A stretch of 64,000 nucleotides of DNA from DASRBN01 sp035294305 (GCA_035294305.1 DATGLD010000048.1:186001-250000); one strand, 5' to 3'; shown: positions 17,625-27,411, numbered from the stretch's first letter. Notes: a model not told the origin generated them from the sequence alone. Made by a program: numbers and translations.

Positions 17625-18053
17625 CTAAGAATTCGCTTTTTTCTCCCCCTTAAAAATCCACTGAACACCATATTTATCATAAAACTGTCCATACGTTCCA
17701 AATGGCATATCATGCAATTCTTGAAACCTTGCCTTTTCTGCTCCTCCTGCCAGCTTGTCAAACACTGGTTTCAGCTCATCATAAGTGCCACCAATAACAA
17801 AGATTGCGTAGGTATTCCCTTGTTTTGGTTCAAATGCAGGAGAAGCCATCCAGTCGGTAGCAGAAAATTCAAGAGCACCGCTTTTGAGATGGGCATTGAT
17901 CATCCGGTTGTGCTTCTCTGGCGGGAACTGGTCTTTCATAGGAGTATCGCCAAGCCTGGTCAGCGTTAACTCTCCACCAAGACACTGGTGGTAAAAGCTC
18001 ATTGCCTCTGCACAGTTGCCGTCAAATAAAAGAAATGGCGTACAATGTAACAT
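17625..18053 (-). CDS. VOC family protein (PhnB-like)
   Basis: 142 aa, one glyoxalase/VOC fold of the PhnB/UbiG-like type: TPFLLFDGNCAEAMSFYHQCLGG at the start and the MPFGTYGQFYDKYGVQWIF ending. Such proteins bind metal or small ligands; the reaction is unassigned. GAGGAG lies before the ATG. Confidence 0.87.
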   Translation of the reverse strand: MLHCTPFLLFDGNCAEAMSFYHQCLGGELTLTRLGDTPMKDQFPPEKHNRMINAHLKSGALEFSATDWMASPAFEPKQGNTYAIFVIGGTYDELKPVFDKLAGGAEKARFQELHDMPFGTYGQFYDKYGVQWIFKGEKKANS

Positions 18054-18186
18054 ATCTTTTCTCCTCTTAGTTGAACTATGCCATGCTCTTCAAAAGACTA
18101 GAGTCACCGCATCTTCCACCTCTCAGGAGAAGTATACCAGATGTGATAGCAAACTATTACTAAGCTGCGTCGTGCGATCTGGAATG

Positions 18187-20289
18187 TTAACGAGAGGAAT
18201 CCTTGCTTTCAGCAAGCCCGTATTTCACCATTTTGCGCCATAATGTGGTCCGGCTGATGCCAAGGAGCAGGGCGGCACGCGCCACATGCCCATTGCTGGC
18301 ATTCCAGGCCGCGAGTATAGCCTGCACCTCAGCATGCGCATGCTGTTCCTTCAAGGCAGTTGACTGACCCATGAGCGGTGCAAACTGGCGCTGTTCGCCA
18401 TGCATTGGCAAGGACCTCTTAGAAATGAGATATCGGGACGGTTCAACATGTTCAAGCGCCTGGCGCAGATCAAGCGGGAGATCATCGATAGTGATGGTAC
18501 TGGAGGGCATCAGATAGGTGACGCGTATCAGCATATTTTCAAGCTCGCGGATATTTCCCGGCCAGTTGTAGCTCTGAAGCGCCGACATCGCCTCCGGCGT
18601 TATTGTGAGCAGGCGCCCCAGCATGCGGCCCTGACGCTGCAAGAAATGCTGCACCAGCAGAGGAATATCGCTGGCCCGCTCGCGCAGCGAGGGAATATTG
18701 ATGGCGAGAACGTTCAGGCGATAATACAGGTCAGAGCGAAAGTTGCCGCGCAAAGCCTCCTCGCGCAGGTCCTTGTGTGTGGCAACAATGATGCGCACGT
18801 CAGTCGGGATTACTCGCTGGCCGCCGATACGTACTATAGTGTGTGTTTCGATGGCCCGCAGCAGGGTTGTTTGCAGATCAAGCGGCATATCACCGATCTC
18901 ATCAAGAAAGAGCGTCCCCCTATGCGCCTGCTCAAATTTACCAGAGCGCCCCTGGCGGTCCGCGCCGGTAAATGAGCCGCCTTCGTAGCCAAATAGTTCG
19001 GTATTAATCAGTTCGCGCGGGATAGCGGCACAGTTGATAGCGACAAACGGGCCATCGGCCCGCGCACTGCTGTTATGAATGCTCTGCGCGAAAATTTCTT
19101 TGCCCGTACCCGTTTCGCCATGTAGCAGGACGGTCGAGTTGCTATTGGAGGCGAGGCGAGCCAATCGCAATGCCTCTTTGAGCGCCGCGCTCTCGCCCAC
19201 GATATTCTCAAAAGTGAGACGAGCACGAGCGCCCGTCATGCGATGGACTAGCTTCTGCACTCGTTCGATACTACGCAAAATCAAAACATAGCCATCGGCC
19301 ACAACCGGCTTAGAGACAATCAGTCCTGTCGCCGCGGCCACCTCTTCCAGGTCCGTTTCAGCCTGCTTATTGCTAATAGGTTTGAGGGAACAGAGGCAGG
19401 TCACACGACCGTGTACGGTATCGAAAACGAGTTCTTCGTCAGAGAGAGATTGCCGGTTGCTCACAGCCTGCTCGAGCATGGCAGGAAGGGGTAGCACATC
19501 ACGCAGGCGCCTGCCGGTAACCCTGGTAGGATTCAGGCCCAGCATCGTCCCTGCCGGTGCGTTCATATGAGAAATAATGCCGTCGCGTCGGAGGAGGAGA
19601 ATACCTTCGGGTAAACTTTGAAGGATCGTTTTGAGTTCGGATAAGAGGTCATTCGCATTACTTAGCCACACTTGCATCTGCAACTGATTGCTGACGGCCT
19701 GGGCTGCCGCACTTACCATTCCCAGCGTATGCGGATGGCTCTGTTCATAGCGACCAATAACGCCCAGTACGCCGACAGCCTGCCCGAGCATATCATGCAC
19801 GGGCGCAGCCGAGGTGTAAAGGGAATGCAGAGCAGCCCGGTAATGCATAGCGCCTTCCAGTTGAATTGGAAATGACTCTTGTAAAGCAAGGGCGAGCGCG
19901 TTCGAGCCTTGTTGCTCTTCGCTCCACGACGCCCCGGCAATGAGGCCAAGATGCTCAAGCTCCTGCTGCATAGTGAGATCGCCAACCATATCCATAATAC
20001 ATACCGAGACATCCGCGAAAACGACGACACATTGTGACCCTTCGGCAAACTGGTGCAAGTCCTCCATCGCGGGACGTACCAGGGAGAGCAGTTCATACGA
20101 GACAGACGGAGGCGCGATGCCAAAGACCGCACCATTCTGAGTCTCCCGATCCTTGTAGGGATCAAGTCCGAAGTCGGCACAGCGTCGCCACGACTGTACG
20201 AGGGCAGGTGGAAGTACATCTTCCTGCATAATCCCTTGCAAGACAAATTGTTTCCAGGCAGACCAGTAGTCACGCGCGATACTCTGCAT
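18187..20289 (-). CDS. dhaR: Sigma-54-dependent activator, DhaR/AcoR type
   Basis: 700 aa from ATG 20289; a longer open frame runs under the divergent gene and is not used. Order: N-terminal sensor with GAF-like region (about 40-210), PAS-like region (about 235-345), AAA+ domain (358-600) and Fis-type helix-turn-helix (about 665-695, LLGISRTTLWRKMVKYGL). Walker A GETGTGKE is near 391. The sigma-54 contact loop is GSFTGA (438) rather than the usual GAFTGA. Walker B is FLDEIGD. This is the AcoR/DhaR architecture without a phosphorylated receiver. The best inferred target is the -24/-12 promoter at 16679-16696. The naming rests on context and family, not a search. Confidence 0.88.
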   Translation of the reverse strand: MQSIARDYWSAWKQFVLQGIMQEDVLPPALVQSWRRCADFGLDPYKDRETQNGAVFGIAPPSVSYELLSLVRPAMEDLHQFAEGSQCVVVFADVSVCIMDMVGDLTMQQELEHLGLIAGASWSEEQQGSNALALALQESFPIQLEGAMHYRAALHSLYTSAAPVHDMLGQAVGVLGVIGRYEQSHPHTLGMVSAAAQAVSNQLQMQVWLSNANDLLSELKTILQSLPEGILLLRRDGIISHMNAPAGTMLGLNPTRVTGRRLRDVLPLPAMLEQAVSNRQSLSDEELVFDTVHGRVTCLCSLKPISNKQAETDLEEVAAATGLIVSKPVVADGYVLILRSIERVQKLVHRMTGARARLTFENIVGESAALKEALRLARLASNSNSTVLLHGETGTGKEIFAQSIHNSSARADGPFVAINCAAIPRELINTELFGYEGGSFTGADRQGRSGKFEQAHRGTLFLDEIGDMPLDLQTTLLRAIETHTIVRIGGQRVIPTDVRIIVATHKDLREEALRGNFRSDLYYRLNVLAINIPSLRERASDIPLLVQHFLQRQGRMLGRLLTITPEAMSALQSYNWPGNIRELENMLIRVTYLMPSSTITIDDLPLDLRQALEHVEPSRYLISKRSLPMHGEQRQFAPLMGQSTALKEQHAHAEVQAILAAWNASNGHVARAALLLGISRTTLWRKMVKYGLAESKDSSR

Positions 20290-20418
20290 AAGCTCTGTAC
20301 TTTCATTATGGTGAGGCGAATGACCCTGGTGTAGTATAGCACAGGATGTGATAAAGTAGGAAAAAATTTCCAAACCGCCACACTGATCTGCATCGATACA
20401 GCTAGAAGACGGTGAAAA

Positions 20419-21336
20419 ATGGGAACGCAGCTCATACAATTGCACAAAAATGTCTGGGTTATTCAAGGCGGGGCCAATATTGGTGTCATTGCTCACGATG
20501 GACGCTGCCTGATTATCGACAGCGGCATGGACAGGGACGCGGGCCGCGATATCTTGAATCAGTTGAAAAAACTCAATCTTACGCCCACAGCCCTGGTAGT
20601 GACACATGCGCACGCCGACCACTTCGGGGGCGCGCACTACCTGGTGCGGCAGACAGGCCTCAAAGTCTATGCTACCCGCGTAGAAGCATCGGTAATGGCC
20701 GGACCAATCCTGGAGCCGCTCTATCTCTTCAGCGGCGCGCAGCCACCGCGCGAACTTCAACATAAATTCCTGCTCGCTAAACCTTGCCTGGCTGACATCA
20801 TCCTTGCTGGCAACGAACAGGCAGTAGATGATATTCCCATCGAGGTTATCTCTTTACCGGGACACAGCACCGAACAGATAGGGGTCGCTTTCGGCGAAAC
20901 ACTGTTCGCCGGTGACGCCTTTCTCATACCTGAGATCCTCGATAAGCATCGTATCCCTTTCTATACAGATGTACAGGCAGGACTTACGACCCTCACCATT
21001 CTGAAAACGCGCGCAGCATCGTTTAAGCAAATAGTGGCAGGACATGGCGCCATCGCCACATCGGCCGGGCAAGCCAATTACGCCATCGACTACATGGTCG
21101 CTCGCTTAGAAGCCATTCTCGATCAAATACGCCTCGCCCTGAGCAATGGAGATGCTCGCACAGGTGCCGATATCTTGAGCTTCGTTGCTACTGCTCTTGG
21201 GGCGCAGATCAGCTCCTTGTCACAGTATGTGCTATATAACACAACGCTGCAATCAGCGTTGAGCGCGCTGTATACCGGCAACGAGATCGCTCCGGTCTTC
21301 CAGGAGAACCAGCTTTTATGGCAACGCTTACAGTAA
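20419..21336 (+). CDS. Metallo-beta-lactamase fold hydrolase
   Basis: 305 aa. The zinc motif THAHADHFGG is near residue 58, with later LPGHSTEQIGV and AGHG. It is a glyoxalase-II-like single-domain hydrolase with a helical tail; the substrate is unknown. Divergent from dhaR with 129 bp between. Confidence 0.85.
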   Translation: MGTQLIQLHKNVWVIQGGANIGVIAHDGRCLIIDSGMDRDAGRDILNQLKKLNLTPTALVVTHAHADHFGGAHYLVRQTGLKVYATRVEASVMAGPILEPLYLFSGAQPPRELQHKFLLAKPCLADIILAGNEQAVDDIPIEVISLPGHSTEQIGVAFGETLFAGDAFLIPEILDKHRIPFYTDVQAGLTTLTILKTRAASFKQIVAGHGAIATSAGQANYAIDYMVARLEAILDQIRLALSNGDARTGADILSFVATALGAQISSLSQYVLYNTTLQSALSALYTGNEIAPVFQENQLLWQRLQ

Positions 21337-21453
21337 AACGAGAGATTGCGCAAACGGTTTAATCCTGGTAGGCAAGGGCATAACTGAAGCGCCTATCGCT
21401 GTTACCATGCTAATTATAGGCACGTTATACAGCCATGAGGAGACAAGTCAGAC

Positions 21454-22638
21454 ATGCACATCGGTATTAATGCTCAATTGCTATCTTTCAGCGAGAACTA
21501 TCGTAACGGCGGTATCAGCCGCTACATACGTTCCCTGTTGATAGAGTTGGCGCGGCAACCTGGCGAGCATGAATACACTGTTTTTGTCAATGGGCAGCCG
21601 GTGGTAGAGCGTTTGAAAGAGCTGGCCTCCCACCCGCGGATTACCTATATTCCAGCAGCATGGCCCGAATCAAAGCCGGTGGCACGAGTGGCGTGGGAAC
21701 AATTTACCCTCCCATCTATTCTTCGCCAGAAGCGCATCGATGTCTTGCATTCGCCGGCCAACGTTTTGCCCGAATTCTTGCCACAGGGCTGCGCCGGTGT
21801 TGTAACCCTGCATGACCTGGCATTTTTACGTTTTCCAGAGGTGCTACCGCGCTCAAAGTGGGCTTACCATCGCACATTCACGATACGCAGCTTGCAACGC
21901 GCGACGAAGATCATCGCCAACTCAAATAGCACCCGGCAAGATGCCATCGAACTGGCGGGTATTCCGGCAGCAAAAATAGCAACCGTCTATGTATGCATCG
22001 ATAAACGTTTCTCCGGCGTTCTAATAGAAGAGGAAGAGATACAGGCTTTTCGTCACAAGCAGGGACTGGCAGAGGGATTTCTTTTGTATCTTGGTACGCT
22101 TGAGCCGCGTAAAAACCTTACAACCCTGCTCAAAGCATATGCGCTCATGCGTAAAGGGTCAACACGTACAGAGAAACTGGTGGTGGCAGGCGCAAAGGGC
22201 TGGCTCTACGATGCTATTTTCGCCAAAGCGCGCGAGCTTGGATTAGAAACGGAGGTGCTTTTCCCCGGCTTCGTCGCCGATGCCGATCAACTCCTCTGGT
22301 ATACATCTGCATCAGCTTTCGTGTATCCCTCCCTGTACGAGGGATTTGGTATGCCGGTCACGGAAGCCCTGGCATGTGGAGTTCCGGTGGTCACCTCGAA
22401 TGTTTCCAGCTTACCGGAAGCGGGAGTCGGCCTTGCGTTGACCGTCGACCCGCATGATGCACAGGCTATGAGTGAGGCCATGTATGTCGCCTTGACCGAT
22501 ACATCTCTACGCCAGCGCTGCCGGGAGCAAGCGCCTTCAATAGCGCAGCGATTCTCCGCACAGGCGATGGTGGAGCAAACCATCAACGTGTATGAGCAGG
22601 CATACGCGGCAAGTCATAAGCTTGCGGCAACGTCTTGA
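21454..22638 (+). CDS. Glycosyltransferase family 4 (GT-B)
   Basis: 394 aa. The N-terminal acceptor domain has GGISRYIRSL. The C-terminal donor domain has YLGTLEPRKNL and the E-x7-E motif in PSLYEGFGMPVTEAL. It probably adds a sugar to a lipid-linked intermediate. First gene of an exopolysaccharide cluster. GAGGAG lies 11 nt before the ATG. Confidence 0.9.
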   Translation: MHIGINAQLLSFSENYRNGGISRYIRSLLIELARQPGEHEYTVFVNGQPVVERLKELASHPRITYIPAAWPESKPVARVAWEQFTLPSILRQKRIDVLHSPANVLPEFLPQGCAGVVTLHDLAFLRFPEVLPRSKWAYHRTFTIRSLQRATKIIANSNSTRQDAIELAGIPAAKIATVYVCIDKRFSGVLIEEEEIQAFRHKQGLAEGFLLYLGTLEPRKNLTTLLKAYALMRKGSTRTEKLVVAGAKGWLYDAIFAKARELGLETEVLFPGFVADADQLLWYTSASAFVYPSLYEGFGMPVTEALACGVPVVTSNVSSLPEAGVGLALTVDPHDAQAMSEAMYVALTDTSLRQRCREQAPSIAQRFSAQAMVEQTINVYEQAYAASHKLAATS

Positions 22639-22650
22639 TAAAGCCGCCAG

Positions 22651-24342
22651 ATGACAAACTGGCTACCTTATTCGTTACTACTAACAAAGGAAATGACCGG
22701 AGCAGTGAAGCAAAGTGAACTATCACAGATAACCGGTATCGATAGAGATACAGATAAGACAGGGACACTCGAAATGGTGGGAAGCGCGGGCACAGAAACC
22801 GGTACGAGTGGCGCAACAGGGCCTATCACTAAAGCCATCTCCCAGCGGCGTTCGCACCGCAGGCAGTGGCGCATCTTCGAATGCGTAGCCATGCTTATCC
22901 TCGACGCAGTATTAATAGACGTCGCGTTTCGTCTTGCTCACTACCTACGCTATTATGTGTTGTTCAATAGTCCTGTCCTTTCCAGTATACGCAATAATCT
23001 GTCGAGGATCGATAATCCTTCAACGCACAGCACATTGACCAGCGTAGATCAGTATACGAAACTCAGCAGCTACTTCGGGCTTGAGATAGGCATCGTCATT
23101 GGTCTGATCTTAATTTTTGCCATACGCGGATTGTATGGCATTCGTCTGACCGGCACCTGGTTCAAACAAGTATGGAATATCATCACTTCTGCCACGCTCG
23201 GCCTGGCCTTTTTGATCACCTACTATTTTGTGTTTCAACCGACCGCGAACTCTCGCCTGCTGATGCTGTTCGTGTGGGTAGCAGCCATACTCATCTTATG
23301 TATGGCTCGGTTGATCGTCTCGGCCACCATGGGCCTGCTTTACCGGCTCGGTCTGGGCGAAACGCGCCTGCTTGTTGTTGGATCGGGACGACTGGGCAAG
23401 ATGATCATGCAGCACATCGCCGCCAACCCCAGCCTGGGCTACTCCATCGTCGGCTTCTTGAATGATTTGAATGAGCCGCCTGGAGACTTCGGGCGCTTCA
23501 AGATGCTGGGCACATTGGATGATCTCGGCATGGTCATCCGTTCAATGCAGGTTGACGAAGTGATCATCGCGCTGCCTGCTAACCTGCACCAGCAATCAAT
23601 CCGTAGCGTCCGTCTTTGCGAGCGCCTGGGTACGTCTTTCAAACTCGTGCCCGATCTCTACGAATTAAGCCTTTCACGCATCGATATGGAGGCCATCGAG
23701 GGTATTCCGCTGCTGGGAATACGCCAGGAATCGATCAACTCTCTCCAGAGCGCTGTCACTCGCACGATTGATATTGTGATATCCGTGCTGATCCTGGCTC
23801 TGGGATTACCCCTATGGCTCTGTATTGGGCTGGCAATACGGCTCAGTTCTCCCGGAGAAGTGATTTACAGGCAAACGCGTATAGGAAAGAACGGGCGCCC
23901 TTTCAAAGTGTATAAATTCCGTTCCATGTATAAAGACGCTGACCGCGTGTTGTCCGATCTACTGATCTACAATGAAGCTCAGGGGCCGCTCTTTAAAATA
24001 AGGGATGACCCTCGCGTTACTCCGGTCGGGAAGTTCCTGCGCCGCACCAGCTTTGACGAGATCCCACAGCTGATCAACGTCATTCGCGGCGAGATGAGCC
24101 TGGTTGGGCCAAGACCCCCTTTGCCTCAAGAGGTAGCCCAGTACGAAGAATGGCAAAAGGGCCGGTTGGCCGTCAAACCTGGCATGACGGGCTTATGGCA
24201 AGTGCGAGGCCGTAGCGACCTGAGTTTTGACGAAGGTGTGTTAATGGACCTCTATTATATTGAAAACTGGTCGTTACGCCTGTATTTCCAGATTCTGTTA
24301 CGTACTATACCGGCTGTTATCAGGAGCCGGGGAGCCTATTAA
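22651..24342 (+). CDS. Polyprenyl-phosphate hexose-1-phosphate transferase (WbaP/PssY type)
   Basis: 563 aa; the start at 22651 or ATG 22693 is uncertain. A polar head, four to five membrane segments (about 75-220), a Rossmann-like CoA-binding domain (about 225-345, VVGSGRLGKM) and the C-terminal bacterial sugar transferase are present. The last shows QTRIGKNGRPFKVYKFRSM, the RRTSFDEIPQL region and LVGPRPP. It starts repeat-unit assembly by putting a sugar-1-phosphate on undecaprenyl phosphate. Confidence 0.92.
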   Translation: MTNWLPYSLLLTKEMTGAVKQSELSQITGIDRDTDKTGTLEMVGSAGTETGTSGATGPITKAISQRRSHRRQWRIFECVAMLILDAVLIDVAFRLAHYLRYYVLFNSPVLSSIRNNLSRIDNPSTHSTLTSVDQYTKLSSYFGLEIGIVIGLILIFAIRGLYGIRLTGTWFKQVWNIITSATLGLAFLITYYFVFQPTANSRLLMLFVWVAAILILCMARLIVSATMGLLYRLGLGETRLLVVGSGRLGKMIMQHIAANPSLGYSIVGFLNDLNEPPGDFGRFKMLGTLDDLGMVIRSMQVDEVIIALPANLHQQSIRSVRLCERLGTSFKLVPDLYELSLSRIDMEAIEGIPLLGIRQESINSLQSAVTRTIDIVISVLILALGLPLWLCIGLAIRLSSPGEVIYRQTRIGKNGRPFKVYKFRSMYKDADRVLSDLLIYNEAQGPLFKIRDDPRVTPVGKFLRRTSFDEIPQLINVIRGEMSLVGPRPPLPQEVAQYEEWQKGRLAVKPGMTGLWQVRGRSDLSFDEGVLMDLYYIENWSLRLYFQILLRTIPAVIRSRGAY

Positions 24343-24353
24343 TCATCCCGTAT

Positions 24354-24455
24354 GGGCAAACCCTTGTGGTCTGCCGCCCCGTAGGAGCCAATTTATTGCG
24401 CTCATCGCCGATTCATCGGCCTTTATAGAACGCGGGCGACCACAAGCGCTTGCCC
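24354..24455. repeat. 102-bp element with 24-bp imperfect terminal inverted repeats
   Basis: 24354-24377 and 24432-24455 are inverted copies with about four mismatches (shared core CTTGTGGTC). The interior has a GCCGAT-TC-ATCGGC hairpin and a GTAGGAGCC stretch. There is no coding capacity. It resembles a small MITE or REP-type intergenic repeat and sits between two polysaccharide genes. Confidence 0.55.
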
Positions 24456-24497
24456 TGCGGACAACACATGTATAAAAGACTGTTTTCGGTGAAAAAT

Positions 24498-25643
24498 ATG
24501 AGTCAGATGAAAGTCGCCCTGGTGCATGATTATTTAAATCAGATGGGGGGGGCCGAGCGGGTCGTCCTGGCCTTTCACGAGTTATTTCCAAATGCCCCCC
24601 TTTACACGTCAATCTATGATCCCCGGCGAGTCGATCCGGCTTTCCAGAAAATAGACGTACGAACATCTTTTATGCAAAAGATGCCGCTGGTCAAAAAGCA
24701 CCACCAGCCATTCTTACCTTTTTATCCTTTCGCTATGGAGCGACTCGATCTACGCGGCTTTGACCTTGTCTTGAGCAGTTCAAGCGCCTTTGGCAAAGGG
24801 GTAATTACCAAACCGGAAACGATGCACATCTGCTACTGTCATACACCCATGCGCTGGTGCTGGAATTACGATGAATATGTCGAACGCGAACAATTGGGCA
24901 AAGTAGCGCGCAGCATCTTACCATTCCTCATTACGAGTATGCGTGTCTGGGATCAGGCCAGTTCGATGAGGGTCGATCATTTTATTGCCAACTCACCCGC
25001 CGTGGCGCAACGCATCGCAAAGTACTACCGGCGCGATTCTGTTGTTATTCCTCCCCCTGTGGAGGTCAGCAGATTTATCTTTGACCCTAGAATACAACCG
25101 GAAGATTACTTCCTGATCGTCAGCCGCTTTATGCCCTACAAGCGTATCGACCTTGCGATTCAAGCATGCAATCAGCTACAATTGCCACTGGTGATCATCG
25201 GCAAAGGACGCGATGAACCGCGATTGAAGAGAATGGCAGGGCCCACAATTCGTTTCCTGGGTAGCCTCTCGGATACAGAAGTTTTGCATTACTACGCCCG
25301 CTGTCGCGCGCTTCTCTTACCAGGAGAAGAGGACTTTGGTATCACGCCATTAGAGGCACAAGCTTCTGGTAGGCCCGTCATCGCTTATCGTGCCGGCGGC
25401 GCGCTGGCTTCGATGATTGAGGGTGTGACCGGCACATTCTTCAATGAACAGACCGTAGAGAGCCTGGCAAGTGTACTCTCTTCATTCGACGAACGACAAT
25501 ATGATCCACAGACCATTCGTAATCATGCGCTCGAATTCGATAAGCCGCGCTTCCATCGCCGCATCCTTCAGTTCATTGAAGCGAAAAGGAGCGAGGGAAA
25601 GCCCGCAACCCTGCGCACTCCAACCAACGAACTGGTACGATGA
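24498..25643 (+). CDS. Glycosyltransferase family 4, WbaZ-like
   Basis: 381 aa from ATG 24498; ATG 24468 and 24507 are alternatives. Features: VALVHDYLNQMGGAERV at the start, CYCHTPMRWCWNY in the middle and LIVSRFMPYKRIDLAI plus EEDFGITPLEAQASG in the donor domain. This pattern is typical of WbaZ-type mannosyltransferases. It follows the initiating transferase and probably extends the repeat unit. Confidence 0.88.
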   Translation: MSQMKVALVHDYLNQMGGAERVVLAFHELFPNAPLYTSIYDPRRVDPAFQKIDVRTSFMQKMPLVKKHHQPFLPFYPFAMERLDLRGFDLVLSSSSAFGKGVITKPETMHICYCHTPMRWCWNYDEYVEREQLGKVARSILPFLITSMRVWDQASSMRVDHFIANSPAVAQRIAKYYRRDSVVIPPPVEVSRFIFDPRIQPEDYFLIVSRFMPYKRIDLAIQACNQLQLPLVIIGKGRDEPRLKRMAGPTIRFLGSLSDTEVLHYYARCRALLLPGEEDFGITPLEAQASGRPVIAYRAGGALASMIEGVTGTFFNEQTVESLASVLSSFDERQYDPQTIRNHALEFDKPRFHRRILQFIEAKRSEGKPATLRTPTNELVR

Positions 25644-25670
25644 AATAAAGACGAAAGGGCAGGAGAGACC

Positions 25671-26447
25671 GTGGAACTACGGACCTACTGGACAATAATC
25701 TGGCGGCGCATCTGGCTGGTGGCGCTGATCGTAATAGTAGTCGGATTATTCGCCGCTTACCAATACTATCACCTGAGAAAAACTCCAGGAGCTTTGAAAG
25801 CATATAGCTCGAGTATTACGCTGCAAGTTGGCCTGCAAAATACGCAGAACAACAATGATAACGCTGAAAACATCGACGTCGTTTCGGAAAATCTGGCCGA
25901 TTCATTCGCTACCGGCCCCATCCTGACCTCGCATGAATTCGATACGGATGTTTCTAACCAGATTGGGCAGGACATGGCCGAGATCGCGCAGCGCTATGGC
26001 AGCAATCCCGATCTTGGCGATTGGCAAAACGCCGGCGCTATCGGAGGTGCGTTGAGCGCAGTACGCGTTCATAGCCTGGTGACGGTCACCGCTACGTGGA
26101 GCACATTACCGGGCGCATGGGCTATAGCGAACGCGGTCGGGGAGGTGAGCACCGCCAGAATCGGCGTGTATCTCGCCGGAGATTCTGCCCAACCGCCAGC
26201 TACTGCCTACATCGTCAGTCACGCAACGGACCCGGCCACCGTCCCAGGAACATCTGCAAACAAGGTGACGCTGCTAATACTACTGGTGCTGGTCGCCTTG
26301 ATCGTTGGAATCGCGCTGGCCTTCCTGCTCGATTATCTCGATGATCGCATTCGCACCAAAGACGAGGTGACACACCTGCTTGAACTCCCTGTTTTTGCCG
26401 AAGTGCCGCGCGCCCCAACACCGGGACGCACCGTTACTAAGCGATAA
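25671..26447 (+). CDS. Wzz/CapA-like polysaccharide chain-length protein
   Basis: 258 aa, GTG start with AGGAG 6 nt before. Two membrane segments (about 12-32 and 200-222) flank an extracellular domain. The end (LLDYLDDRIRTKDEVTHLLELPVFAEVPR) is the conserved C-terminal block of Wzz/YveK proteins, which work with a cytoplasmic tyrosine kinase to set chain length. The partner gene lies next. Confidence 0.85.
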   Translation: MELRTYWTIIWRRIWLVALIVIVVGLFAAYQYYHLRKTPGALKAYSSSITLQVGLQNTQNNNDNAENIDVVSENLADSFATGPILTSHEFDTDVSNQIGQDMAEIAQRYGSNPDLGDWQNAGAIGGALSAVRVHSLVTVTATWSTLPGAWAIANAVGEVSTARIGVYLAGDSAQPPATAYIVSHATDPATVPGTSANKVTLLILLVLVALIVGIALAFLLDYLDDRIRTKDEVTHLLELPVFAEVPRAPTPGRTVTKR

Positions 26448-26473
26448 ACACGGCTGAACTGTTCACCCTGGAG

Positions 26474-26495
26474 GGACAGGACCTGGCGCCTGTCC
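26474..26495. repeat. Short inverted repeat in wzz-kinase spacer
   Basis: GGACAGG pairs with CCTGTCC across 8 nt in the 140-bp spacer between the Wzz-like gene and the kinase-like gene. Confidence 0.4.
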
Positions 26496-26587
26496 GCCTC
26501 GAAAGTGATGGCTGCGGGGTGGAGGCGCTTGCTCCACCCATTCGCCCTTTTCGACTTGAAATGAACTACAATGGAGGACTTTGCCTC

Positions 26588-27295
26588 GTGGGGAATACTA
26601 CAAAAGAACAGCATACGCTGCTCACAGACTATGATACAAATACTGCCTATAGTGAGGCTTTCCATACACTTTTTGCAAATATTCGCTTTCACTGGAATAA
26701 CGAAAAGACAGAGCCGTTCTCTGTTCGCAACGTGCATACATTGTTGATCGCCACGCCCTCAAATTACAGCGAGCAGGCCTCTGTGCCCGCGAACCTGGCA
26801 ATCGTCGCCGCTCAAAGTGGCACCCCTACTATCCTGGTGGATGCCGACCTGCGAACACCACAACTGGAAAAGCGATTCGGACTTGGAAAGCATCTCGGAC
26901 TGAGCGACCTTTTGCAAGAGGAAGAGCCAGTCAGCGCCCAACGAATCATCGCTTGTTTGCAAAAAGCGTACGTGTCAGGATTGAAGCTCATCGGAGTGGG
27001 CACATCAACTGAAAAAGGCGCCGCGCTCCTACTATCACCGAAACTACAGGATGTAGTATCATGTGTTTGCGACGTTTTGGCCAGGGAAACGGAAGAAAAC
27101 CGGCCAGGTATCGTTATTTTTCATAGTGCGCCAGTATTAGCCGGCGCTGATGCCTCATTAATTGGAGCAATTGTTGAACAGACATTGTTAACTATCGTAG
27201 CCGGTAGTACAACACGCGCTCAGGCAAAACAGGCACAGGAGCAACTCCAGCAGGCCCGCGCCAGGCTCGCCGGAGTCGTCATGCTGAAACCATAA
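26588..27295 (+). CDS. Degenerate CpsD/CapB-like tyrosine kinase (pseudokinase)
   Basis: 235 aa from GTG 26588 (GGAGGA 9 nt upstream); ATG 26561 and GTG 26519 lack such sites. It aligns along its length with BY-kinases: AYSEAFHTLFANIRF, then ANLAIVAAQSG, ILVDADLRTPQ (Walker A' intact) and GLSDLL. The Walker A segment, normally PGEGKS/T, reads SNYSEQASVP, with no glycine-lysine pair. Walker B reads VIFHSAP instead of VIIDTPP. No C-terminal tyrosine cluster is present. ATP hydrolysis is therefore unlikely. It may act only as a structural partner of the Wzz-like protein. Confidence 0.82.
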   Translation: MGNTTKEQHTLLTDYDTNTAYSEAFHTLFANIRFHWNNEKTEPFSVRNVHTLLIATPSNYSEQASVPANLAIVAAQSGTPTILVDADLRTPQLEKRFGLGKHLGLSDLLQEEEPVSAQRIIACLQKAYVSGLKLIGVGTSTEKGAALLLSPKLQDVVSCVCDVLARETEENRPGIVIFHSAPVLAGADASLIGAIVEQTLLTIVAGSTTRAQAKQAQEQLQQARARLAGVVMLKP

Positions 27296-27411
27296 CATGC
27301 AACAGGCGAAATGCGAGCGATGCCGCCAAGCGCTGATCTAGGGACCTCCCTGTAGGGGCAGCGACTCGTGCCTGTTCGCCTCGGAGTCCCAGAAAAGGAG
27401 AGGGTTAGAGT

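Noticed and set aside
20290..20763. Extended N-terminus for the DhaR-like protein (858 aa)
   Set aside because: The extra 158 residues run antisense through the metallo-beta-lactamase-fold gene and show no domain.
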